A stretch of 64,000 bases of DNA from Candidatus Ozemobacteraceae bacterium (GTDB taxonomy: Bacteria > Muiribacteriota > Ozemobacteria > Ozemobacterales > Ozemobacteraceae), in the NCBI GenBank assembly GCA_035373905.1, contig DAOSOK010000003.1, forward strand, positions 130,073-194,072, read 5' to 3'. Positions 8,889 to 16,712 of this stretch are shown here, in pieces (position 1 is the stretch's first letter; each line of letters begins with the position of its first letter). A model generated the notes under the pieces. The model did not search any database. It saw nothing but the letters and a program-made list of their open reading frames with translations, and was not told the DNA's origin. The position numbers and the translations under genes are program-made.

Positions 8889-10073
8889 TCAGATGTTCGC
8901 GTTCTCGACGAGCATCGCGATACCCATGCCCGTGCCGATGCACAACGAGGCGATGCCGAGCTTTCTGTTGCTCCGCTTCATCTCGTACATGAGCGAGATC
9001 AGGATGCGGGCGCCGCTGGCGCCGATCGGATGGCCGAGGGCGATCGCGCCGCCGTTCACGTTCACCTTGTCGAGGCTGATGCCGAGCTCTTTGCGAACCG
9101 CGATCGACTGGGAGGCGAACGCCTCGTTCAGCTCGAACAGGTCAATGTCGGCAACCGCCAGTTTCTGCGCTTCGAGCAGTTTGCGGACCGCATAGACGGG
9201 GCCCATCCCCATGATCTCGGGGCGCAGGCCGACCAGGCTGTATCCGCGAATGTATGCCATCGGCGCCAGGTTGAGGGCCTTGCATTTTTCGTCGGAGGCG
9301 ACGAGCATCGCGGCGGCGCCGTCGTTGAGACCGGAGGCGTTGCCGGCCGTGACGGTTCCGTCCTTTTTGAACGCAGGCTTGAGGCCCGCGAGTTTTTCGA
9401 GAGCCGTATCGGCCCTGATGTATTCGTCGTCCTTGAAGGTGACGTCGCCCTTCCTGTTTTTTATTATAACAGGCACTATTTCATCGGCGAACCGGCCGGC
9501 CTGGCGGGCGGCGGCGGCGCGCTGCTGGCTCAGCAGGGCGAACTCGTCCTGTTCCTGCCGCGAGACCTTGAACTCCTCGGCGACGTTCTCGGCGGTAATG
9601 CCCATGTGATAATTGTTGAACGGGCAGGTGAGACCGTCCAGCACCATGGTGTCGAGAATCTCGCCGTGGCCGAGACGCAGCCCGTTGCGGGCGCCCTTCA
9701 TCGCGTAAGGAGCGTTCGACATGCTCTCCATGCCTCCCGCGAGCGCAAGTCCGATCTGCCCCGCGCGAATCGCGTTGAACGCGAGCCCAACCGCGTGCAG
9801 TCCCGATCCGCAGACGGTGTTGATCGTGGTCGCCGGAATCTGCTGCGGGATTCCGCCCTTCATCGCCGCCTGGCGGGCCGGGTTCTGGCCGTTGGTCGAC
9901 TGCAGGACGTTGCCCATATAGACTTCTTCGATCGCGTCGGCGCCGATGCCGCTGCGCTCGAGCACGGCCTCGACGACTTTCGCGCCGATCTCGACGCACG
10001 ACAGGGGCGCGAGGGCTCCTCCGAAGGAGCCGATGGGCGTCCGAACCGGAGTGGCAATTGCCACGTTGTTCAT
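8889..10073 (-). CDS. atoB: Acetyl-CoA C-acetyltransferase (thiolase)
   Basis: 394 aa from the ATG at 10071-10073, which has GGAGG nine bases upstream and begins MNNVAIATPVRTPIGSFGG like other thiolases. The frame extends 25 codons further but into promoter DNA. Catalytic residues are visible: cysteine in TVCGSGLHAVG near residue 89, histidine in GGAIALGHPIGASGAR near 350 and the second cysteine in SLCIGTGMG near 380. It is the first gene of the lysine operon. Here it should run in the cleavage direction, splitting acetoacetyl-CoA from both AtoDA and Kat into acetyl-CoA. Confidence 0.93.
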   Translation of the reverse strand: MNNVAIATPVRTPIGSFGGALAPLSCVEIGAKVVEAVLERSGIGADAIEEVYMGNVLQSTNGQNPARQAAMKGGIPQQIPATTINTVCGSGLHAVGLAFNAIRAGQIGLALAGGMESMSNAPYAMKGARNGLRLGHGEILDTMVLDGLTCPFNNYHMGITAENVAEEFKVSRQEQDEFALLSQQRAAAARQAGRFADEIVPVIIKNRKGDVTFKDDEYIRADTALEKLAGLKPAFKKDGTVTAGNASGLNDGAAAMLVASDEKCKALNLAPMAYIRGYSLVGLRPEIMGMGPVYAVRKLLEAQKLAVADIDLFELNEAFASQSIAVRKELGISLDKVNVNGGAIALGHPIGASGARILISLMYEMKRSNRKLGIASLCIGTGMGIAMLVENANI

Positions 10074-10153
10074 GATCTGCAACCTCCATTCCCTGGTAGT
10101 AGTTCCCCGTGCTGTTTCTCTGGGGTACGGCCGGGTCTTCCCGGTCATCAGGC

Positions 10154-10182
10154 ATTATACGACTCCCGGGAAATTTTGCACC
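10154..10182 (-). promoter_or_regulatory. Promoter of the lysine fermentation operon
   Basis: On the minus strand a perfect TATAAT lies at 10154-10159, about 80 bases before the thiolase ATG; upstream of it a weak GTGCAA-like -35 lies at a 16-base spacing. The AAATTTTG/CAAAATTT palindrome just upstream (10171-10192) could be an operator. Confidence 0.55.
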
Positions 10183-10254
10183 CCAAAATTTCGAAATGTC
10201 TCAGCACCCGCGAACCGGTGACGGACGATCTCCGATTTTCCCGCATCCGGATCA

Positions 10255-10283
10255 TTGACACTCTTCTCCTCCGTCAATACTAT
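10255..10283 (+). promoter_or_regulatory. Sigma-70 promoter for the L,D-transpeptidase gene
   Basis: TTGACA (10255-10260), a 17-base spacer and TACTAT (10278-10283) lie about 58 bases before the chosen ATG. It diverges from the lysine operon promoter. Confidence 0.7.
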
Positions 10284-10340
10284 TTATAAAAGGCATTGTG
10301 TACAGTCCATGAAGCGAATTGTGCCTCAGGAGGCTCCTCC

Positions 10341-11345
10341 ATGAAACGGACCCGCCGGATACGCGTTTTGCTGGCCATCTGTCTTATCGCCGCCCTGTCC
10401 GCGTCTCTGTTCGCCCAGGCACGTTCGCCGTTCGGCGGTCAGAACGTAACGACCGGCCAGGACAACGCCGCGACCCCGACCGGAGAATCCCGCGCACAAC
10501 CAACGCCAGCGGAGAAACCCGATACGGGCGCCGTCGCCTGGATACGCCAGGACATGGTCCGACAGAGCGGTTCGACCGTCGTCGTCATCAAGGACAACGT
10601 CAATGCGCGTTCGGGCCCCGCTACGACGTATCAGGTCGTCACCATGGCCGCCCTGGGCGCGACTTTCCCTCTTCTCGGAACACAGAACGGCTGGTACAAG
10701 GTTTCCCTGCAGGCCCCTGCACCCCAGCCGGCTGCGACTCCGGAACAGATCGAGGCCGCCCAGAATGAATTTCTGGCCGCCTACAAGGTCTACACCCAGG
10801 CCGCGCTGAAGGGCGGCCGCAACGGCGCAGCCGCCCAGAAGGCCCTCGCCGGATTCAAGTCGACCTATGCGACATACAAAGCCCTGGCCCAGACAAGCCA
10901 GGACCTGAAAAATATCCGCGCCGGCAAAGCAACCGTGGACAAAGTCGTCATCAGCAAAACGGATTTCACCTCGACCGTGTATTCCAACGGCAAGATCGTG
11001 CGGGTGTTCCCGATCGCCTACGGCGCCAACCCGGACGGGCTCAACAAGAAAGGGGAAGGCGATTCTCGCACCCCTGAGGGAACCTTCAAGATCGCCAACA
11101 AGGCCAAAAACCCGGCCTACAAGAACATCCCCGGCGGCGTTCCGTCCAACCCCCTCGGCACCCGCTGGATGGGCCTGAACACGTGGGGCGGCAGCATTGG
11201 CATGCACGGAACCTCGGCGCCGGCGTCGATCGGCTCGCGCGCGTCGCACGGGTGCGTTCGCATGTATACGGCCGATGCCGAAGAACTGTTCGATCTCGTC
11301 CGCGTCGGCACCCCCGTCATCATCGAGCCGGTCAAGAGCAACTGA
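10341..11345 (+). CDS. Secreted L,D-transpeptidase (YkuD) with SH3-like domain
   Basis: 334 aa from the ATG behind GGAGG; the frame opens 15 codons earlier, near the transcription start. Residues 1-26 form a signal peptide ending SLFAQA. A Pro/Thr linker is followed by a bacterial SH3 domain (about 78-123; DNVNARSGPATTYQVV), a helical segment (about 134-195) and a YkuD domain (about 198-330). The active-site pattern is complete: H289 in GMHGTS, then SHGCVR with H303 and nucleophile C305. It should act in the periplasm on peptidoglycan, making 3-3 cross-links or attaching a protein. A secreted TPR gene follows 21 bases later, probably in the same operon. Confidence 0.9.
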   Translation: MKRTRRIRVLLAICLIAALSASLFAQARSPFGGQNVTTGQDNAATPTGESRAQPTPAEKPDTGAVAWIRQDMVRQSGSTVVVIKDNVNARSGPATTYQVVTMAALGATFPLLGTQNGWYKVSLQAPAPQPAATPEQIEAAQNEFLAAYKVYTQAALKGGRNGAAAQKALAGFKSTYATYKALAQTSQDLKNIRAGKATVDKVVISKTDFTSTVYSNGKIVRVFPIAYGANPDGLNKKGEGDSRTPEGTFKIANKAKNPAYKNIPGGVPSNPLGTRWMGLNTWGGSIGMHGTSAPASIGSRASHGCVRMYTADAEELFDLVRVGTPVIIEPVKSN

Positions 11346-11366
11346 CCCTGAGCCAAGGAGTTCCCC

Positions 11367-12191
11367 ATGCGCCGCAACCTGTTGCCTGCCCTGTTTCTGT
11401 TCGCGAACCTGATGTCAGTCGGCCTGGCGGCTCCCGCCCAGACCGCTTCTCCCGATGCATTGAAGGCACGCGCTCTCGCCCCGCAGACGACCTCCGTCGC
11501 CGCGATCAATGAAGGCGCCAAGCTCCTTTCGGCAGGCCGCTCACTCGAGGCGGAAGAGGCGCTGCAGAAAGCCGTCGCAGCCAATCCCGCATCCGCCGAG
11601 GGGTTCTACAACCTCGGCCTCGCACTGGCCTTCAATGGAAAGCACGGCGATGCGCTTGAAGCCTACAAAAAGGCCCTCAGCCTGCGCGCCGATTTTCCCG
11701 AAGCGTCTCTGGGCCTCGGAACCACCTTGCTCACCCTCGGTCAGCCGCAACCGGCTCTCGAAGCGTTCGAAGCCGTGCTGGCGCGCACCCCCGATTCTCC
11801 CGTCGGGCAAGCCGCCCTCTTCAACAAGGGAACCGCTCTCGGCCATCTGAAGCGCTACACCGAGGCTGAACTCGCCCTCTCGGAAGCCCTGGCCGCGAAT
11901 CCCGACGATCCCTCGCCGGCGTTCCAGATCGGCAGACTGAAGATGGAACAGCAGAAATGGAAGGATGCGCTCGGCTGGCTCGAAACCACCGCGGCCGCCT
12001 TTCCCCTCGAAGCCAACCTGCTCAGCGGAAAGGCCCATATCCAGCTGAAGGACGGAGCCGCCGCCGAAAAATCGCTGAAACTCGCCGCCGACAGCCTGGC
12101 CGCCGCCGCCATCGCAGATGACGCCAGGGCCCGATTGTCCGGGGAAATCGCGCGCCTTCGCCAGGAAGCCGCCCAGCTCGCCCCAAAATAA
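11367..12191 (+). CDS. Exported TPR-repeat protein
   Basis: 274 aa with an AAGGAG site before the ATG. A signal peptide (about residues 1-24, ending GLAAPAQ) precedes TPR motifs from about residue 47: AEEALQKAVAANPASAEGFYNLGLALAF, then the GDALEAYKKALSLRADFPEA unit and at least three more up to about 200. The C-terminus is Ala-rich and helical. TPR arrays bind other proteins, so a periplasmic scaffold role beside the transpeptidase is inferred. No catalytic domain is visible. A strong hairpin follows the stop. Confidence 0.75.
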   Translation: MRRNLLPALFLFANLMSVGLAAPAQTASPDALKARALAPQTTSVAAINEGAKLLSAGRSLEAEEALQKAVAANPASAEGFYNLGLALAFNGKHGDALEAYKKALSLRADFPEASLGLGTTLLTLGQPQPALEAFEAVLARTPDSPVGQAALFNKGTALGHLKRYTEAELALSEALAANPDDPSPAFQIGRLKMEQQKWKDALGWLETTAAAFPLEANLLSGKAHIQLKDGAAAEKSLKLAADSLAAAAIADDARARLSGEIARLRQEAAQLAPK

Positions 12192-12205
12192 TCAGCCTTC
12201 ATTCC

Positions 12206-12241
12206 GAGCGGCCCCGGAGAATCACCTTCCCGGGGCCGCTC
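12206..12241 (+). terminator. Terminator-like hairpin
   Basis: GAGCGGCCCCGG (12206-12217) pairs perfectly with CCGGGGCCGCTC (12230-12241) 14 bases after the TPR gene stops. There is no U-tract, so it may work with Rho or only protect the mRNA end. Confidence 0.5.
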
Positions 12242-12311
12242 GCGCCACCGGAATATTACATTTCATGATATTCATCATCTTCGGGACCGGCCAAAGGCAA
12301 CGTGTTTCGAG

Positions 12312-12340
12312 TTGGAAGCGGCGCACGCCGCCTGTATAAT
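12312..12340 (+). promoter_or_regulatory. Promoter of the pullulanase gene
   Basis: TTGGAA (12312-12317), a 17-base spacer and a perfect TATAAT (12335-12340) sit 94 bases before the ATG at 12434. It supports that start rather than the earlier in-frame codon at 12302. Confidence 0.75.
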
Positions 12341-12433
12341 CTGGAACGGACGACCGGCCGCGCAAGGTGCCGTCACAGGCATTCGTACGGCGACCGGAAG
12401 CGAAGTCCGAATCGGTATCGAGGAGTTCGGCAC

Positions 12434-14641
12434 ATGACGAAACGTTCCCGGAAGATGCGGACCCTGGCGACGGGACTTCTGGCCCTCGGCGTCTGGTGCG
12501 GGGCGTCGGACGGCACGGACGGGCGCGCCTCTCGCGCGCCCCTCTCCTGGCGGCAGATCGACGAGCGATATGCATACGACGGGAACGATCTCGGCTGCAC
12601 CCTGAAAAACGGCCAGGCCAATCTCGCGCTCTGGGCTCCGCTCGCGACGAAGGTCGATGTCATCATCTTCGACAAGCGCGACCAAACCCGGGAGGTGGCC
12701 CGCCTCCCGCTGCATCGCGGCGATCGGGGCGTCTGGCGCTGCACCGTCGCGCCGGCGGACCTTCCGGCGCCCTCGCCCGCCAATGTGCGCGGCTATTATT
12801 ACCAGTTCGAGGTTGCCAATCCCGGTCTGCCCGCGAAACGCGTGCTCGACCCCTACGCCCGCTCGATGGCGCCGGTCACGATACATCCGTCGGGCGCCTC
12901 CGCCGGATCGAGCCGGGACATGGTCGGCAAGGCGGCGTTCGTCGACCCCGGCCTGGCCGGCACAACGCCGGCGCCAGGATATATTACCAACTATACGAAA
13001 CGGGAGGATGCCGTCATTTACGAGGTGCATGTGCGCGACTTCACGGCCGATCCCGGAATTGCCGGCGATCTCGAGGCGCGCTGGGGAACGTTCAAAGCGT
13101 TCAGGGAACGGCTCCCCTACATCAAAGAGTTGGGCGTGACGCACATCCAGCTCCTGCCCGTCATGGCGTGGTATTTCGGTGACGAGACGCGCATGTACGA
13201 GCGCGAACTCGCGTGGTCGACCCAAAACAACCAGTACAACTGGGGCTACGACCCCCACTCGTATTTCTCGCCCGACGGCGCGTATTCCGAACGCCCCGAA
13301 GACCCCGAACGCCGCATCGCCGAACTGAAAGAGCTGGTCGATGCCGTTCACGCCGCCGGCATGGGCGTCATCCTCGACGTGGTCTACACGCACATGGCGA
13401 AGGCCGAGTTCCTGAACGACATCGTTCCCGACTACTACTTTTTCAGGGATCCCCAAGGAAACCTGCTGGGGGATTTCGGCAACAACCTTGCCACCAACCG
13501 CAGGATGACCACCAAACTGCTGACCGACTCGGTGTCCTACTGGTTCCGCGAGTACGGCATCGACGGCATGCGCTGGGACATGATGGGCGACGCCACGCAG
13601 GATGCGGTCCAGCGAGCGTTCGACGCGGCCGTCGCGATCAATCCCCGGGCCATCTTCATCGGCGAGGGGTGGCGCACGTTCAAGGGACACATCGAAGACC
13701 CGGCCCTCGCCGGAAAAGGCGCAGACCAGGACTGGATGGCCGTCACGGACAGCGTCGGCGTGTTTTCGGACGAGTTCCGCAACGAGCTGAAATCGGGCTT
13801 CGGCTGTGAAGGCGAGCCCAGGTTCCTGACCGGCGGCCCGCGCAACGTCAGAAAATTGTTCGCCGCGATCAAGGCCCAACCCTCGAACACTCCGGCGACG
13901 ACGCCCGGCGATATGGTCCAATATATCGAGGCCCATGACAATCTGCCGCTGCACGACGTCATCGCCCAGGCGATCAAGAAGGACCCCTGGATTCCCGAGA
14001 ACGAGGCAGAGATTCTCCGGCGTATCCGGCTCGGCAACGCCATTCTCCTGACGTCCCAGGGAACCGCCTTTCTCCACGCCGGCCAGGAGTTCGGCCGCAC
14101 CAAGCAGTGGCTCGGCGCGGGAAAGCCCGAGCACAAGTTCCACGAGCTCACCGACGCCTCGGGAAAGCCCTTCCGGCATCCGTATTTCATTCATGATTCG
14201 TATGATTCATCCGACGCCGTCAACCTGTTCGACTGGGCCCGCGCCACGGATGCGAAGCGGTTTCCCGAGCATCACCTGACGCGCGAGTTCACCCGCGGCC
14301 TGATCGCCCTGCGCCGCTCGACGGATGCGTTTCGTCTCGGCAGCCGGGAACTCGTCGACAAAAACGTCGTCCTGATCGAGGCGCCCGAGGTCGAAGCGGA
14401 GGATCTCGTCATCGCGTGGCGCTCCACGGCGACCGGCGGAGAAACCTTCCGGATCTTCGTCAACGCCGACCATCGGCCGCGCACCCTGACCCTCCCGCCG
14501 GGAGACGCTCTCACGGACCACGATGTGCTCGTCGACGCCACCCGGGCCGGCACGACGCCCCTGTCCGATCCCGCCGGGTTCGTTCTCGATGCCGGCCGGA
14601 TCACGCTCGATCCCCTCACCGTCGTTATCTTCCGCGAATGA
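12434..14641 (+). CDS. pulA: Secreted type I pullulanase-like glycoside hydrolase (GH13)
   Basis: 735 aa from the ATG after GAGGAG. An N-terminal signal segment (about residues 8-24) precedes an E-set/CBM48 module (about 50-140; ANLALWAPLATKVDV). The GH13 barrel follows, with the pullulanase signature YNWGYDP at 268-274. Region I is DVVYTH near 315, region II GMRWDMMGD with nucleophile D382, region III IGEGWR with acid/base E411 and region IV EAHDN with D502. These should cleave alpha-1,6 branches of pullulan or glycogen outside the cytoplasm. DVVYTH has T where N is usual. A cysteine near residue 22 does not form a good lipobox. It is a single gene with its own promoter. Confidence 0.85.
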   Translation: MTKRSRKMRTLATGLLALGVWCGASDGTDGRASRAPLSWRQIDERYAYDGNDLGCTLKNGQANLALWAPLATKVDVIIFDKRDQTREVARLPLHRGDRGVWRCTVAPADLPAPSPANVRGYYYQFEVANPGLPAKRVLDPYARSMAPVTIHPSGASAGSSRDMVGKAAFVDPGLAGTTPAPGYITNYTKREDAVIYEVHVRDFTADPGIAGDLEARWGTFKAFRERLPYIKELGVTHIQLLPVMAWYFGDETRMYERELAWSTQNNQYNWGYDPHSYFSPDGAYSERPEDPERRIAELKELVDAVHAAGMGVILDVVYTHMAKAEFLNDIVPDYYFFRDPQGNLLGDFGNNLATNRRMTTKLLTDSVSYWFREYGIDGMRWDMMGDATQDAVQRAFDAAVAINPRAIFIGEGWRTFKGHIEDPALAGKGADQDWMAVTDSVGVFSDEFRNELKSGFGCEGEPRFLTGGPRNVRKLFAAIKAQPSNTPATTPGDMVQYIEAHDNLPLHDVIAQAIKKDPWIPENEAEILRRIRLGNAILLTSQGTAFLHAGQEFGRTKQWLGAGKPEHKFHELTDASGKPFRHPYFIHDSYDSSDAVNLFDWARATDAKRFPEHHLTREFTRGLIALRRSTDAFRLGSRELVDKNVVLIEAPEVEAEDLVIAWRSTATGGETFRIFVNADHRPRTLTLPPGDALTDHDVLVDATRAGTTPLSDPAGFVLDAGRITLDPLTVVIFRE

Positions 14642-14807
14642 GCGCGGTGATGTCAATTTTTCGGCACGCCGGATGCCGAAAACCCGGCAAGGTTCACCGG
14701 CTCATTTCGGGGAAACCACCGTTTTCATCGCTCTTTGAACACCTGGTACGCCTATTGCGTTTGACCTTCACATCAAAATGACCGAATCACATCAGGAGGA
14801 TAGATCA
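14642..14807 (+). promoter_or_regulatory. Leader region before the Gly/Asp-rich gene
   Basis: A perfect hairpin TTTTCGGCA (14658-14666)/TGCCGAAAA (14674-14682) lies 17 bases after the pullulanase stop and may end that transcript, though it lacks a following T-run. A TTTGACC (near 14760) could be part of a -35 element, but I see no convincing -10. Confidence 0.35.
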
Positions 14808-15128
14808 GTGAACGTTTCGACCAGACTGGTTCTCGGTGCTCTCGTGCTCGGCCTGGTGATCTCTGCCCCCGCTTCCTTCGCCATGCAAGACGACGGTTTC
14901 AATCAGATGCTCGCGAAGAAGCACACATCCTCCACGATGCCCGACAACTGCGATCCCGACAATCCGGATGATGACGGCGGCTGCGGTGGCGGCGGCGGTC
15001 ACGACAACGGCAACGGTGGCCCCGACGACACGCATGACGACGGCGGCTGCGGCGGCGGCGGAAGTTCCGACGGCGGCTACAGCGGCGGCAGCGACCCCGA
15101 CGGCTCCGGCGGCGGCCTTCCCTTCTGA
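14808..15128 (+). CDS. Small exported Gly/Asp-rich protein of unknown function
   Basis: 106 aa from the GTG at 14808-14810, eight bases after a strong AGGAGGA site; an ATG ten codons earlier has no ribosome site. Residues 1-25 are a signal peptide ending SFAMQ. The mature protein of about 80 residues has a short helical start (FNQMLAKKH) and then a disordered tail of Gly, Asp and Ser. The nonapeptide DDGGCGGGG occurs twice (residues 55-63 and 77-85). Three cysteines (48, 59, 81) remain. No family is recognised. The acidic Gly-rich tail could bind calcium or pack in the cell surface. It stands alone, with its own strong terminator. Confidence 0.7.
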   Translation: MNVSTRLVLGALVLGLVISAPASFAMQDDGFNQMLAKKHTSSTMPDNCDPDNPDDDGGCGGGGGHDNGNGGPDDTHDDGGCGGGGSSDGGYSGGSDPDGSGGGLPF

Positions 15129-15143
15129 TCACCTGTGTCTCCC

Positions 15144-15173
15144 AACCGGGCGCTCCACGGAGCGCCCGGTTTT
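15144..15173 (+). terminator. Rho-independent terminator
   Basis: AACCGGGCGCTCC (15144-15156) pairs with GGAGCGCCCGGTT (15159-15171) and runs into TTTT, 16 bases after the Gly/Asp-rich gene. Confidence 0.85.
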
Positions 15174-15200
15174 CATCTGCGTCATCTGCTGATAAACGTG

Positions 15201-15206
15201 TATACT
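15201..15206 (+). promoter_or_regulatory. Candidate -10 box for the PP2C-like gene
   Basis: TATACT lies 48 bases before the ATG at 15254, between the terminator and the gene; no clear -35 is present. Confidence 0.35.
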
Positions 15207-15253
15207 GACAGGCGAACGTCATTCGAAAACGAGAATCGGGAGGCCACGCACAG

Positions 15254-16141
15254 ATGCTGATTTGGAACAAGTCCGAAGCCGGCACGATCCGCGATTCGAA
15301 CCAGGAGCGGTGGCACCTGGAAGAGGATCTCGGGCTTCTGATCATGGCCGACGGAGACGGCCCGGCCGGCAGCGACCTCGCCGACCTCGCGATCGCGTCT
15401 CTCGGGCGAGGCGCCCGGCGACTCGGGTCACGACCGACCCGCCTGGCGGGAATTCCCGCGGATTCTCGCATCCCGCGGGCTGAAGACCCCGGCACGCCGC
15501 TTTCGGAAATCCTCGAATCAACGTGGCAGGAAATCGAGCTTGCCCGGGTCTCGTTAGCCGGCGGAGGCGCTTCGAGTCTTCATCTCGCCGTTGCCTGGAT
15601 CCGGCAGGGCTGCCTGTACGCCGCCACCCTCGGAAATGCAGGACTCATCGCGAGCGTCGGCAACACCATCCATCGTCTCGAGCCGGCCGGCCTACCCTCT
15701 CTGGCCGTCGCCGCTGGCATGTCCGGGGGACCATCGGCAGCCAGGGCCGCAGCCCCGAGCCCCGTCATGGGTCCCGCGTATCTCGCTCCGATTCCCGTCA
15801 CCGTCGGCGACTGGGTCATGATGATCTCCCAGGGTCTGCTGATATCCCAACCCATCGACGAGATCGTGCCCGTGACGCAACTCGTCCATGATGATCCCGA
15901 ACGGCTCACCGACGGCCTGTTCCGGAAGGCGTCGGCCCGATACGACGGCGATGACCGGACGCTCGTCCTGGCCCGATTCCTCCCCTCGGATATCGCCAGG
16001 ACGATCATGTCGGATGCCGTCATCAGCACCGATTTCGACCGGAAATTCCGCGTTCCGCTGTGGGTTCCGCTCGTGGTTTCCGCTCTCCTGGCGGTGCTGG
16101 CGGCCGTGATCGGAAGATTCACCGGAAGGAGCGACGAATGA
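15254..16141 (+). CDS. Membrane-anchored PP2C-like (PPM) phosphatase, probably degenerate
   Basis: 295 aa, GGGAGG before the ATG. Traces of the PPM fold appear in order: RDSNQER near residue 14, ADGDG near 33-36 (usual DGMGG), ATLGNAG near 124 (usual GDSR), SQGLL near 192 (usual SDGL) and DDRTLVLARF near 235 (usual DNxT). Replacing the SDGL aspartate by Gln removes one metal ligand, so activity is doubtful. A single transmembrane helix spans about 268-288, leaving a short basic tail. The stop overlaps the glutaredoxin ATG by four bases. In many bacteria such phosphatases partner PknB kinases; the only kinase-like gene here (59012-60361) is also degenerate and lies far away. Confidence 0.65.
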   Translation: MLIWNKSEAGTIRDSNQERWHLEEDLGLLIMADGDGPAGSDLADLAIASLGRGARRLGSRPTRLAGIPADSRIPRAEDPGTPLSEILESTWQEIELARVSLAGGGASSLHLAVAWIRQGCLYAATLGNAGLIASVGNTIHRLEPAGLPSLAVAAGMSGGPSAARAAAPSPVMGPAYLAPIPVTVGDWVMMISQGLLISQPIDEIVPVTQLVHDDPERLTDGLFRKASARYDGDDRTLVLARFLPSDIARTIMSDAVISTDFDRKFRVPLWVPLVVSALLAVLAAVIGRFTGRSDE

Positions 16142-16419
16142 CGGCGCAGTCCGTTCCCGCAACCCGCCCTCCTGTCCGCATCTACACCGTCACCTGGTGC
16201 CCCCATTGCATCCGGTTCAAAGAATGGCTCGACGCAGAGGGCATCGTCTACCTCGACCACGACGTCGATACCGACGACGCCTCGTGGCAGGAGGCGCTCG
16301 CGCTGACGGGCGGATACGACATCGTCCCCGTCGCCGAGATCGACGGCAAGGCGGTCTGGGGCGCCTTCAACGAAGCCTTCAAGGACAAGATCCGCCACCT
16401 CCTCGCCCGCCCCGCCTGA
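16138..16419 (+). CDS. Glutaredoxin-like thiol oxidoreductase
   Basis: 93 aa from the ATG overlapping the previous stop (ATGA); the frame is open upstream only as a shadow of that gene. The fold is thioredoxin-like with the redox motif WCPHC (C21, C24) and the cis-proline segment GYDIVPVAEIDG near residue 60. This resembles NrdH/Grx-type proteins that reduce disulfides in the cytoplasm. Direct coupling to the phosphatase-like gene suggests co-translation; a functional link is unknown. Confidence 0.85.
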   Translation: MTAQSVPATRPPVRIYTVTWCPHCIRFKEWLDAEGIVYLDHDVDTDDASWQEALALTGGYDIVPVAEIDGKAVWGAFNEAFKDKIRHLLARPA

Positions 16420-16439
16420 CGAGCTTTTCGCAACGGCTG

Positions 16440-16465
16440 AACCCGGACAGAGGACAATCCGGGTT
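16440..16465 (+). terminator. Hairpin after glutaredoxin gene
   Basis: AACCCGGA (16440-16447) pairs perfectly with TCCGGGTT (16458-16465), 20 bases past the stop. It has no U-tract, so terminator function is uncertain. Confidence 0.4.
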
Positions 16466-16550
16466 GGTGGGTTGTCATGAATCGACTTATGAAGCGGCAG
16501 GTTTCGGTCGATGGGTACAGTAGAACACCGACATCCGGCAGGAGAAACCT

Positions 16551-16685
16551 ATGAATACGGTACGCCCCCCCTTCATCATGGCCCCCGACGGTTCGCTTCA
16601 GTGCGTCGACCCCTCCTCGGATCCGCACCTCCGCACCAGAGGCACGCGGCCGGACGCCCGCGCCGGATGGGTTCGCGCCCGCTGA
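16551..16685 (+). CDS. Possible small protein or leader ORF before hisS
   Basis: 44 codons beginning ATGAATACG after a CAGGAG site at a seven-base spacing, ending 27 bases before the hisS ATG. The product starts MNTVRPPFIMAPDGSLQCVD and is rich in Arg and Pro. It contains only one histidine, so classical His attenuation is unlikely. It may be a real short protein, a translational coupler for hisS (whose own ribosome site is weak), or chance. Confidence 0.3.
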   Translation: MNTVRPPFIMAPDGSLQCVDPSSDPHLRTRGTRPDARAGWVRAR

Positions 16686-16712
16686 CCGGCAGCATCCGGG
16701 ACAACTGACGTC

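Noticed and set aside
16420..16712. T-box or histidine attenuator before hisS
   Set aside because: There is no T-box core motif, no His-rich leader and no terminator with U-tract.
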